Positions 54,941-62,754 of a DNA stretch of 64,000 bases are shown here, in pieces (positions within the stretch are counted from its first letter, which is position 1; each line of letters starts with the position of its first letter). The stretch covers positions 1 to 64,000 of the forward strand of contig CALHFG010000051.1 in assembly GCA_938029215.1 (NCBI GenBank). The letters are read 5' to 3'. The position numbers and the translations under genes were made by a program. Below the pieces are notes generated by a model. It was not told where the DNA came from and made no database searches. It saw only the letters and a program-made list of their open reading frames with translations. Source of the DNA: an uncultured Acidimicrobiales bacterium. Lineage in GTDB: Bacteria > Actinomycetota > Acidimicrobiia > Acidimicrobiales > SZUA-35.

Positions 54941-55708
54941 GTCAGGGCCCTCTCGCCCTGGCACCGCTCGGGATGTCTCAACAAACCGAACTTGACCGGG
55001 CCCGGCTTGGGGCGATGATCGCGCGGCTCGAAGTAGTGCGCCGAGCGCGGCATGTAGTTCACCAGCGGAGTCGAGGCGTTCGGGAAACGGCACCCGGGCT
55101 CGGCTGCGACGGCCGGGCTCGTCGACCACAGCCACGATCCCATAGCGATCGATGTGCACCAGCTCACTGGATCGAGCCAACCAGCGACCGCCGAGAGACC
55201 GGAAGATGAGCAGCAGCTCGTCGTCCAACCGTTCGCCGACGTCCGCAATGTCGTCTGCGGTCAAGTCAGCCAGGGGGTCAGGTTCAGCTCCGAAGAGATC
55301 TTCAGGACGGAGCCAGTGTTCATCGTTCTCATGATCGGTCCAGCGGACCCGCTCGACCGACATGCGGAACCAGCTGAAATCGAGCGATTCGACCTGCTGA
55401 GTCAAGGTGGGGTGTAAGGCAACAAACCGTGGTTGAAGCTCCAGTTGCTGAAGCCCAGGCACGTCCAATAGCTCTCCCTGCAGCAAGAGCTGCCCCGCCA
55501 CGCTCATTGCCGCTCTCCGGTCACGTCGGGCCCGAACGGTGTGAGTCGTAAGATTCGAAAGAACGGTCACAGGCTGGCCAGAGCCATCATCGACGATCGG
55601 GACGGGAGCTACTACCGGGCGGCCGTCGGTGTCAACGGTGGCAAGGCTCGCGGTCGAAGCGACCGAAACGACGCTTCGAGCCTGTTCGGCGAGAGTTGGA
55701 GTGAGCAC
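54809..55708 (-). CDS. PPOX-type FMN-binding / DUF2470 protein
   Basis: A 299-residue protein. Residues about 10-145 form a pyridoxamine-phosphate-oxidase-like split barrel (SLATVDTDGRPVVAPVPIV, LSNLTTHTVRARRDRRAAMSV), and residues about 150-235 a DUF2470-like region, as in heme-related HugZ relatives. The final ~45 residues are Gly/Asp/Ser-rich and lie antisense to the end of the methyltransferase gene. The GTG at 55706-55708 is the start. Heme binding or degradation is a family-based suggestion. Confidence 0.8.
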   Translation of the reverse strand: MLTPTLAEQARSVVSVASTASLATVDTDGRPVVAPVPIVDDGSGQPVTVLSNLTTHTVRARRDRRAAMSVAGQLLLQGELLDVPGLQQLELQPRFVALHPTLTQQVESLDFSWFRMSVERVRWTDHENDEHWLRPEDLFGAEPDPLADLTADDIADVGERLDDELLLIFRSLGGRWLARSSELVHIDRYGIVAVVDEPGRRSRARVPFPERLDSAGELHAALGALLRAARSSPQAGPGQVRFVETSRAVPGREGPDLAFATLLDGVEGNGGSGPNVETVDGAAHGDSSSDGTGGDRPVT

Positions 55709-55806
55709 AGTGGTGTATCGGGCGTTGCCGAGTACACCTTGATGTGAGCCGATCCCCGTTGGGTGAACCCATGCGCGTATTACAACCAGATGACATCGGC
55801 GACGAT

Positions 55807-55812
55807 TAGGCT
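55807..55812 (+). promoter_or_regulatory. TAGGCT -10 box of the SRPBCC-mutarotase-xylB operon
   Basis: TAGGCT ends six bases before the GTG at 55819. Confidence 0.5.
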
Positions 55813-55818
55813 ACAAGG

Positions 55819-56310
55819 GTGCGATTCAATGATGAGCCCAGCACCGAAGTAACCCTTACGATGCGAGCGTCGATCGACGCCATCTGGCAGGCATGTGTAG
55901 ACCCAAAGCTTCCGGTTGAAAACAGTCCCGAGCTCATTCAAGCCGCGTGGGATCCCGATGGTCCTCCTCCCGGCATCGGGGCCCGCCTGCTAGGAACCAA
56001 TCGTATGGGAGACCGTGAGTGGTCGACCGTCTCGAATGTGGTCGAGTGGACCCCGCCGATGGCGTGGAGCTATGTGGTTGGCGACACCGAGGAGCCGACG
56101 AGTCAGTGGCGATACCAGCTCGAAGACCACGGAGATGGAACGGTCACCGTCTCCCAGAGTGTTCGCCTGGGGCCGGGGCCATCTGGGCTCACCGCGGCAA
56201 TTCAGCGCAAGCCTGAGCTCGAAGAACAAATAATCGCCGGTCGATTGGACTTCATGGCCCAAGCCATGCGCGCCAACCTCGAAACGATCGAGGCGAGGGC
56301 GGCCTTTTGA
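55819..56310 (+). CDS. SRPBCC (polyketide cyclase/START-like) family protein
   Basis: A 163-residue helix-grip protein. SIDAIWQACVDPKLPVENSP is the N-terminal strand-helix, WSTVSNVVEWTPPMAWSY the central strands, and the long C-terminal helix ends LETIEARAAF. The fold binds hydrophobic ligands; function is unknown. The GTG start is fixed by a TAGGCT box; the stop overlaps the mutarotase start (TTGA). It leads the xylB operon. Confidence 0.85.
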   Translation: MRFNDEPSTEVTLTMRASIDAIWQACVDPKLPVENSPELIQAAWDPDGPPPGIGARLLGTNRMGDREWSTVSNVVEWTPPMAWSYVVGDTEEPTSQWRYQLEDHGDGTVTVSQSVRLGPGPSGLTAAIQRKPELEEQIIAGRLDFMAQAMRANLETIEARAAF

Positions 56311-57110
56311 GCCCATCGTTCGCGTTCGACCCCATCAACGGGGGTCGGCTTTCGTCGTTGAACATACGAGGCTTGGAGACCATCTATAACAACTCGAACG
56401 AACCAGCGACCTCGTGGGGTGCGTATCCAATGCTGCCCTATGCCGGCCGGGTCCATGAGGGTCGCTTCGAATTTGAGGGCTCGGAATACCAGCTTGAAAT
56501 CAACCAAGACGAACACGCAATGCACGGCGTTGCCTTCACCTCGCCCTGGCGTTCTGCAGCACCCGACCACATCGAGCTGGAGTTCGACGAACGCTGGCCG
56601 CTGGGTGGCACTGCATCCCAGACCGCAGTGATCTCCGGCGACGACACCAACGGACGGCTAACACTGGAGATAACCGTCACGGCGACGCACTCGGCAATGC
56701 CCGTCATGATCGGGTGGCATCCGTGGTTCAACCGTCAACTACGACCAGACGGACCGCCGGCACTGCTCGAACTTGGCAACTTCGACGCGGTCGAGATGTA
56801 TGAGATCGGCGAGAACATGATCCCGACCGGTGCCACCATCTCGCCACCTAACCCGGGCCCCTGGGACCACCCGTTTCGCTCGGTGGAACAACCAATCGGT
56901 CTCACATGGGGATCTGACCTCCGGCTGTCGCTGCGATCCACCTGTGATCACTGGGTCATCTATGACCGTCCCGACCATGCACTCTGTGTTGAACCACAAA
57001 GCGGTCCACCCGACATTTTCAACAGTGATCGGTTCGACCTCGATCCCACCGTCCTGCAGCCGGGCGACAACTTGACCCATACGTTCACCATCGATTGGGA
57101 GACCTCATGA
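56307..57110 (+). CDS. Aldose 1-epimerase (mutarotase)
   Basis: A 267-residue galactose-mutarotase-fold protein that interconverts sugar anomers. Typical segments are MLPYAGRVHEGRFEFEGSEY, EHAMHGVAF with the catalytic His, a GWHPWF motif, and CVEPQSGPPD containing the catalytic Glu. The TTG start overlaps the SRPBCC stop, and its TGA overlaps the xylulokinase ATG. In this operon it likely prepares xylose or a related pentose anomer for the isomerase-kinase route. Confidence 0.9.
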   Translation: MSPSFAFDPINGGRLSSLNIRGLETIYNNSNEPATSWGAYPMLPYAGRVHEGRFEFEGSEYQLEINQDEHAMHGVAFTSPWRSAAPDHIELEFDERWPLGGTASQTAVISGDDTNGRLTLEITVTATHSAMPVMIGWHPWFNRQLRPDGPPALLELGNFDAVEMYEIGENMIPTGATISPPNPGPWDHPFRSVEQPIGLTWGSDLRLSLRSTCDHWVIYDRPDHALCVEPQSGPPDIFNSDRFDLDPTVLQPGDNLTHTFTIDWETS

Positions 57111-58549
57111 GCCGCTACGTGCTCGGTGTAGATTCAAGCACCGGTTCTACCAAGGTTGAAGTCATCGACCTGGAGTCGGGCAAGCTGGTGGGGCACGCAA
57201 GTGCTGGACATCCTCCGACCACGCCACCGGTAAGCGAACAACACCCCGACGCCTGGTGGACCGCTCTCACCGCTTGCTTGGGTGAGGTCGCAGAGCATCT
57301 TCCATTCGTCGACGCAATGGCGATTTCGGGCCAACAACACGGGATGGTCTTGCTCGACGGCAACGATCACCCGGTGCGGCCCGCCAAGTTGTGGAACGAC
57401 ACCACCTCAGCAGCCCAGAGTCAAACGATGGTCGAGGAGGTCGGCGCCACGACGTGGGCTGAACAGGTCGGTTCGATCCCGGGGCCGTCCTTCACCGTGA
57501 CCAAGTTGGCCTGGATGGCTCAGAACGAGCCCGAAATACTGGCGCAGGCGCAGAAGATCGGGCTTCCACACGACTTTCTCAATCTGCAGCTCACAGGAAA
57601 CTGGGTGACTGACCGCGGCGACGCCTCCGGGACTGGCTACTGGTCCCCAGCGAGCGAGGTCTATGTGGCCGAGGCGATCGAGCGCGCCGGTGGGAGCCTC
57701 GAGAAACTTGAGCTCCCACGAGTCGCCCAGCCGTTCGAATCGATCGGCACGATCACCAACGCCGCGCTGGTCGAGTTGGGCCTCTCCCCCACAGCCATCG
57801 TTGCACCCGGAAGCGGCGACAATATGGGTGCAGCCCTCGGCCTCGGACTCATTCCCGGCGACGTCGTAGTTTCACTCGGTACCTCGGGGACTGCATACGC
57901 CGTCTCCAACGTGCCAACGAACGATGCCCGCGGTTTGGTTGCGGGCTTTGCCGACGCCACAGGCAACTTCCTTCCGTTGGTCTGCACGCTCAACGCCACC
58001 AAGGTGACCGAGTCGATCCGAAAGCTGCTCAACGTTGACTACGACGAGTTTGATGAGCTCGCCCTCGCCGCGCCCCAGGGTGCCAACGGCGTCACGCTTG
58101 TGCCCTATTTCGACGGTGAGCGCACACCGAATCTCCCTGACGCAACCGGCTCACTGGTCGGCTTGCGAACCTCGGTAGAACGATCCGATATCGCCCGAGC
58201 TGCGTTCGAAGGTGTGGCCTGTGGCTTGCTCGATGGCGTCGATGCGCTCGTCGATAGTGGTGTCGTTGCTGACGGTCGATTCTTCTTGATAGGCGGCGGA
58301 TCACGGTCTCAAGCATTTCGGGAAGTCTTCGCCTCGCTATCGGGCCGAGACATAACCATCCCAATCAATGACGAAACGGTGGCTCGCGGGGCTGCGGTGC
58401 AAGCGGCCTGTGCCCTCACCGGTGATGTCCCGTCGGTGATATCAGACCGATGGAACCTCTCGGCCGGCACGGTGATTCAGCCATCCGGGGCTGAGGGTCA
58501 AAGCGCCGATGACGTGCGGAGCCGATACCGGCTGGCAGCAGCTTCCTAG
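57107..58549 (+). CDS. xylB: Xylulokinase
   Basis: A 480-residue FGGY-family kinase that phosphorylates D-xylulose to xylulose 5-phosphate. Motifs are VLGVDSSTGSTKVEV, AISGQQHGMVLLD, the metal/substrate segment KLWNDTTSA, GSGDNMGAALGLG, and the FGGY signature VVVSLGTSGTAYAV with GGGSRSQAFREVFA. The ATG is in an ATGA overlap with the mutarotase stop, with GGGAG upstream. The matching isomerase gene is 52 kb away. Confidence 0.93.
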   Translation: MSRYVLGVDSSTGSTKVEVIDLESGKLVGHASAGHPPTTPPVSEQHPDAWWTALTACLGEVAEHLPFVDAMAISGQQHGMVLLDGNDHPVRPAKLWNDTTSAAQSQTMVEEVGATTWAEQVGSIPGPSFTVTKLAWMAQNEPEILAQAQKIGLPHDFLNLQLTGNWVTDRGDASGTGYWSPASEVYVAEAIERAGGSLEKLELPRVAQPFESIGTITNAALVELGLSPTAIVAPGSGDNMGAALGLGLIPGDVVVSLGTSGTAYAVSNVPTNDARGLVAGFADATGNFLPLVCTLNATKVTESIRKLLNVDYDEFDELALAAPQGANGVTLVPYFDGERTPNLPDATGSLVGLRTSVERSDIARAAFEGVACGLLDGVDALVDSGVVADGRFFLIGGGSRSQAFREVFASLSGRDITIPINDETVARGAAVQAACALTGDVPSVISDRWNLSAGTVIQPSGAEGQSADDVRSRYRLAAAS

Positions 58550-58565
58550 TCTCCCGAAGGTCCCG

Positions 58566-59138
58566 ATGTCTGCCACCTCCGATACCGAAGTATCAACCCG
58601 CCGGATCAATGCTGCGTCCAAGCTGCTCGTGGATCCGGCTTCGGCCGAGCGAGTGCTCACCAAGTTGGACGATGCCGAACTGGCAAATGTGATCGAGCTG
58701 TCGATGCAAATCCAGAGCGAACGAGCCGTCGCGCGTGGTGATCTCGACGAGCTCATCGCGGTCGGTTTCGAAGAAGCGTTCGGTGGCGATGGTCTGGGGT
58801 CTGACCCCTATTTGGTGGGAAACGTGGTGGTGTGCCCCGGCGGTCTCATTTGGACCTCCAAGACCAGTCATACGTGTCGTTTCGTTAGTGTCAACAACAC
58901 CTGGGTATGGGACTCGATCGAGCTCATTCGAGAAGACAAGCGCAGCTCGCCTGGCAGCCGCGATGGCTTCCGTGCGGTGGCGCTCATACCGGCTGCGACG
59001 GGAACCGAGCTCGACGTGGTGTCAGGCAAGGCACGCTCCGGGGGTCATCAGGTGACCCGGGTTGTGTCTTACCGGATCGATCGCGACGGACTCACCCAGG
59101 TCAGCCAGCGAAACGTAGCCCCGGCGGGCATGAAGTAG
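58566..59138 (+). CDS. Hypothetical protein
   Basis: A 190-residue soluble protein with no family I recognise. The N-terminal third is alpha-helical (RRINAASKLLVDPASAERVLTK, partly shown as SAERVLTK). The centre is beta-rich with LVGNVVVCPGGLIW, containing two Cys, and a tail with repeated charged segments. GAAGG precedes the ATG by five bases. It lies 16 bases after xylB and stops three bases from a convergent kinase gene. Confidence 0.7.
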   Translation: MSATSDTEVSTRRINAASKLLVDPASAERVLTKLDDAELANVIELSMQIQSERAVARGDLDELIAVGFEEAFGGDGLGSDPYLVGNVVVCPGGLIWTSKTSHTCRFVSVNNTWVWDSIELIREDKRSSPGSRDGFRAVALIPAATGTELDVVSGKARSGGHQVTRVVSYRIDRDGLTQVSQRNVAPAGMK

Positions 59139-59141
59139 CGA

Positions 59142-60197
59142 TCAGCGCAGCGAGGTGGTTCGTCCGCCGCTGGCTTTGTGTGGTGTGCGAATCCGACGAG
59201 TTGCTACCCGTCGATCGCTCAAGTCAATCTCGAGGTCACGCAGATCGACCTCGATTCGAACGCCTCGACCGGGTTCGCCGGTCAGCGTGACCGATCCGTC
59301 ATGCACCTCCGCAACCCGACGCATGATCTGCATCCCATCGGATCGCGTGCCGTTCGGACGTAAGCCGGTTTTCCACGCTCGCTCCAGCAGATCGGTTCTG
59401 CAACCCTCGCCGTCGTCAGCCACAATCAAACGACCACCGCCGGTTGAGACCGTGAACTCCGATGCCCGGCCGTGAACCTCTGCGTTTCGAGCGGCATTCT
59501 TTATAAACACTCGCCACAGGTCTACGTCGCCAAAGATCTCGTCGTCCCGGTCCACGACCACGGTGGCCTCGGCTGGCAACGGGGCAACATCGGATGCCCG
59601 AAACGCACCGATTCGATCGGTGCGATTCGTCGTACCCAGCCGTGATATGGCGGCGAGGTTTCGCTGGCCCTCTTCGACGTATCCGATGCGGGCGTTAAGG
59701 TCGGCTGCGACCTCGGCGCCTAGCGGTCCATCAGATGCCTCGTCCACTGCGGCTCGCACCGCCGCACCGAGCCCAGCGATTTCCTGGGCCAGTTGGTTTT
59801 GCGTGCCTGTCAAAATCATGCCGAGCCGACCAACCTTGCTCGCGCTCTGCTCTTGTTGAGCGGTGGCAACGTGGACCGCGTGCTGAATCGAGAGGTGGCG
59901 TTCTCGATCAAGCTGACGCTCCGACTGAAGGTCGCTCAACATCGCCAAGGTCGGTTGAGCCACGATCATCCAGAAAATGATCATCGTTACAAAGACTGCG
60001 ACCATGGCAACGCCAGCGATCCGAACCTGACTGTCCATGGTTCCGGCAATGAAGACTGCCACCGCGGTTGCCACAGCCATAAGAAAGAAGCCTGTGACGA
60101 GATGAGGGGTGGAGACGACGGTATTGAGACGGCCGGTGTCGGCGAGCTCCTGCGCCGGGCGCGGGTCGGAAACCGATTCGATGTACTTACGCGTCAT
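59142..60197 (-). CDS. Membrane HATPase-domain protein (atypical histidine kinase)
   Basis: A 351-residue protein. Two transmembrane helices (TGFFLMAVATAVAVFIAG and VAMVAVFVTMIIFWMIVA) are followed by a coiled-coil-like helical region with GTQNQLAQEIAGLGAAV. The C-terminal HATPase domain has the N-box KNAARNAEVHG, G1 DDGEGCR and G2 GEPGRGVRIEV. No canonical phospho-acceptor H-box was seen, so it may be an ATPase-sensor rather than a kinase, or use a non-standard His. The ATG at 60195-60197 has GAGAGAGG upstream. Confidence 0.75.
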   Translation of the reverse strand: MTRKYIESVSDPRPAQELADTGRLNTVVSTPHLVTGFFLMAVATAVAVFIAGTMDSQVRIAGVAMVAVFVTMIIFWMIVAQPTLAMLSDLQSERQLDRERHLSIQHAVHVATAQQEQSASKVGRLGMILTGTQNQLAQEIAGLGAAVRAAVDEASDGPLGAEVAADLNARIGYVEEGQRNLAAISRLGTTNRTDRIGAFRASDVAPLPAEATVVVDRDDEIFGDVDLWRVFIKNAARNAEVHGRASEFTVSTGGGRLIVADDGEGCRTDLLERAWKTGLRPNGTRSDGMQIMRRVAEVHDGSVTLTGEPGRGVRIEVDLRDLEIDLSDRRVATRRIRTPHKASGGRTTSLR

Positions 60198-60323
60198 TTC
60201 TTCGAACCTCTCTCCCGACTGCTCACGCACAGGGGTCGGCCGACCACGCTAGTCAACGCAAAAAGGGAGAGCACCTCGCATTGTCAGGACTCTCTCAGAA
60301 CTCCAGAGAGCGCGACGGAAGAC

Positions 60324-60482
60324 CTATCCGGAATGTCCGCCGTAGTTCGTACCGCCAACACCGAAGTAGAAGACTGCGATAACCACGAGCAGGGCGACGA
60401 GCGTGAGAGCGAGCCATTGCTGGTTCGGTGTCATGAACCCGGAGTTCTTGGCTGTGGTCTTGGCATTCTTGGTCTTGGGCAT
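60324..60482 (-). CDS. Small single-pass membrane protein
   Basis: A 52-residue protein with a basic N-terminus (MPKTKNAKTTAKNSGF), one transmembrane helix (LALTLVALLVVIAVFYFGV) and a Gly-rich tail. AAAGGA lies five bases before the ATG. No family is recognised. Its size and features match small membrane-bound regulators, but the role is unknown. Confidence 0.65.
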   Translation of the reverse strand: MPKTKNAKTTAKNSGFMTPNQQWLALTLVALLVVIAVFYFGVGGTNYGGHSG

Positions 60483-60552
60483 CGTGGTCCTTTCGCCTGT
60501 GGCGTGGGCCCAACAGTACATCGGGGCCCACTATCGGATTGGAACCGGTGAG

Positions 60553-60581
60553 TTCACCGGAAACTTCCCGTGGTCTATACT
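60553..60581 (+). promoter_or_regulatory. Sigma-70 promoter of the homocysteine methyltransferase gene
   Basis: TTCACC (60553-60558) and TATACT (60576-60581) with a 17-base spacer. The expected start near 60588 gives a leader of about 139 bases. Confidence 0.6.
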
Positions 60582-60617
60582 CTCATACTGTCGGCGGGTC
60601 AGGTAGTTGCTTGATCC

Positions 60618-60675
60618 ATCGGTGGTGTCAACACCGATTATCGCCATCCCATAACTTTTGCGCCCGACCGGGCGC
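60618..60675 (+). promoter_or_regulatory. Structured leader before the homocysteine methyltransferase gene
   Basis: Two strong hairpins lie in the leader: ATCGGTG (60618-60624) / CACCGAT (60632-60638), and GCGCCC (60660-60665) GACC GGGCGC (60670-60675). A smaller CGGC-TGCG-GCCG stem follows. This could be a regulatory RNA responding to a methionine-cycle metabolite, but it does not match SAM-I, SAM-II, SAM-IV, SAH or cobalamin riboswitch consensus that I could check by eye. Confidence 0.4.
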
Positions 60676-60726
60676 ATGCTCGTCCGGCTGCGGCCGACCG
60701 GCATCTCAACAAAGTTGGTGATAGGC

Positions 60727-61749
60727 ATGCCTCAAATTACGAATACATCCTCAACGTTCCGGGATCTCCTTGCGATGGGGCGACCGGTTCTCGCAGACGG
60801 TGGAATGGGAACGTCACTGTTTGCGCTCGGACTGATGTCAGGCGACTCCCCAGAACGTTGGAACCTGATCGAGCCCGAACGCGTCCGCGCGGTGCATGAG
60901 GGATACATCGCGGCCGGGTCCGATGTTGTACTCACGAACTCCTTTGGGGGTAATTCGTACCGCCTCAAACTTCACGCGCTTGAGGGGGACGTGTTCGAGT
61001 TGAACCGGGCTGCAGCCGGCCTCGCCCGCGAGGCCGCGGACCAGGTCGAGCGGCCGGTCGCCGTAGCGGGCTCGATGGGCCCTACTGGCGAGCTGCTGCA
61101 GCCCATGGGCGAGCTGACCAGCGAAGGTTGTGCGGCTGCCTACGCCGACCAGGCCAAAGGTCTCGAAGCAGGCGGGGTCGATGTATTTTGGCTCGAGACG
61201 CTTAGCGACCTGGGCGAAGTCGAAGCCGCGGTCCGCGGCGTTCGGTCGGTCAGCACATTGCCGATCGTGGTCACCATGAGCTTCGATACCAACGGGCGAA
61301 CCATGATGGGCCTGACGGCAACCGACATGGCCGACGCTCTGGTGGCGCTCCAAGTCGACGCGTTCGGTGCAAACTGTGGCAATAACTTGGCCGACACCGA
61401 GGCTGCGGTTGCTCAAATGCGGCAGGCGGCGCCAGACGCAACGATTATCTGCAAAGCCAACGCCGGAATTCCCCAGTGGAAAGGCGAAGGCCTCGAATAC
61501 AGCGGCTCGCCCGAGGTAATGGCGGCCCACGCCCACCGACTCCAAGCCATCGGTGTTCGAATCATCGGCGGCTGTTGTGGCTCCGCCAGTGAACATCTGG
61601 CCCACATGCGTCGCGTGATCGACGGGGACCTCGAAGCTCCTGACCTGCCGGCGCCCTCCGGTGACCCTGCCGGTGAAAGCCCCGCTTCAGCCGAGGCAAC
61701 CAGTCCACAACGCACGCGCCGCGGTCGACGACGGGCCCCTAAGACCTAG
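60727..61749 (+). CDS. Homocysteine S-methyltransferase family protein
   Basis: A 340-residue zinc-dependent methyltransferase of the betaine-/S-methylmethionine-homocysteine methyltransferase family. The N-terminus has LADGGMGTSLF; the zinc ligands are the Cys of GANCGNN and the two cysteines of GGCCGS. Homocysteine-binding segments AGSMGPTGE and ETLSDLGEVEAAV are present. It makes methionine from homocysteine with a methyl donor not identifiable here. The tail of ~40 residues is Pro/Ala/Arg-rich. The ATG at 60727 follows a long structured leader. Confidence 0.88.
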   Translation: MPQITNTSSTFRDLLAMGRPVLADGGMGTSLFALGLMSGDSPERWNLIEPERVRAVHEGYIAAGSDVVLTNSFGGNSYRLKLHALEGDVFELNRAAAGLAREAADQVERPVAVAGSMGPTGELLQPMGELTSEGCAAAYADQAKGLEAGGVDVFWLETLSDLGEVEAAVRGVRSVSTLPIVVTMSFDTNGRTMMGLTATDMADALVALQVDAFGANCGNNLADTEAAVAQMRQAAPDATIICKANAGIPQWKGEGLEYSGSPEVMAAHAHRLQAIGVRIIGGCCGSASEHLAHMRRVIDGDLEAPDLPAPSGDPAGESPASAEATSPQRTRRGRRRAPKT

Positions 61750-62678
61750 CCCAAAATGCCGGTCACGATGAACTCGGCTCGACGATTTGCTTGTTTGCCT
61801 TCCGCAGTCCCGTTGTCGCCAACCGGCTCAGACTCGCCGCGCCCCTCGGCAACGATGCGAGTCCCGTTGACGCCCTGATCGATCCAGTACTGACGCACGG
61901 TGTCCGCCCGAGCCTGTGACAGCCGAAGATTCAGGCCCGCACTGCCAGCGGAATCTGTGTGAGCGACCACGGTGATCGAAACCGCATCGTTTACGCTCAG
62001 CAGCTTGGTGCCGAGGTCAAGCAGCGGCACAAACGCAGGATTAATGTCGACGCCCCCGGTGGGAAAGAGCACCGTGTCGGACACATACAGCGGAGCGCTG
62101 TCGACCGGAGCGGCCGACTCGTCGACTTGGTACTGGTTGATGACGTTCTCATCGCCAACAACGACGCCAGCCAGTCGGGCGATCTCGGCGCCGAATTCTT
62201 CTGACGGCACCCGGCCCCGGAGATAAAGAATGCCTGCCTCCAGCACCGCATGTCGCACCGTGCCGGTGTTGCGAAGCGGCGGGCCGGCCAGCACGGCAGG
62301 GGCCGCTGCAGTTGTGGTTGCTGTTGGAGCGGCCGTTGTCGGAGGCTGTGTTGTTGTTGGCGCGGTTGTTGTTGGCGCGGCCGTCGTTGGCGCGGCCGTT
62401 GTGGGGGACGTGGTTGGTGGAACCGTGGTTGGCGCCGCAGTCGTGGTGGTCTCAGACAACACTCCGACCTCGGGTGCGGTGATGCTGCTATCGGATGATC
62501 TCTGGCCAGCAGCGAAGCCGATGGCACCGACCGACAACAGCGCGACGCCGCCGATCAGGGCGATCGGGAGGGCACGACCATTCTTTTCTGGCGGTTTCTG
62601 CAGCGGCGGGACCGGCGCAGGTGTTGGTCCGGCTGCACTCGTCGACGGTGGGATGATGATGCGTGGCGGCTGGTCCAT
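61746..62678 (-). CDS. OmpA-like domain membrane protein
   Basis: A 310-residue protein. A Pro-rich cytoplasmic N-terminus precedes one transmembrane helix (ALPIALIGGVALLSVGAIGF), then a Thr/Pro/Ala-rich stalk of about 60 residues. A BON-like segment follows (VLEAGILYLRGRVPS), and the C-terminus is an OmpA-type peptidoglycan-binding domain with TVVAHTDSAGSAGLNLRLSQARA and the conserved Arg in NRRAEF. It probably tethers membrane to cell wall. Stops overlap with the homocysteine methyltransferase gene in a CTAG. Confidence 0.85.
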   Translation of the reverse strand: MDQPPRIIIPPSTSAAGPTPAPVPPLQKPPEKNGRALPIALIGGVALLSVGAIGFAAGQRSSDSSITAPEVGVLSETTTTAAPTTVPPTTSPTTAAPTTAAPTTTAPTTTQPPTTAAPTATTTAAAPAVLAGPPLRNTGTVRHAVLEAGILYLRGRVPSEEFGAEIARLAGVVVGDENVINQYQVDESAAPVDSAPLYVSDTVLFPTGGVDINPAFVPLLDLGTKLLSVNDAVSITVVAHTDSAGSAGLNLRLSQARADTVRQYWIDQGVNGTRIVAEGRGESEPVGDNGTAEGKQANRRAEFIVTGILG

Positions 62679-62754
62679 CCGACCAGTCTGTTGTAGGCCT
62701 CCGTGCCCGTCACGAGAGGCGGGAACCTTTGCATATTGGACCCAGCAGAACGAC

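Noticed and set aside
60588..60726. SAM, SAH or cobalamin riboswitch
   Set aside because: The leader is structured but lacks the conserved core sequences of these classes as far as I can see by eye.
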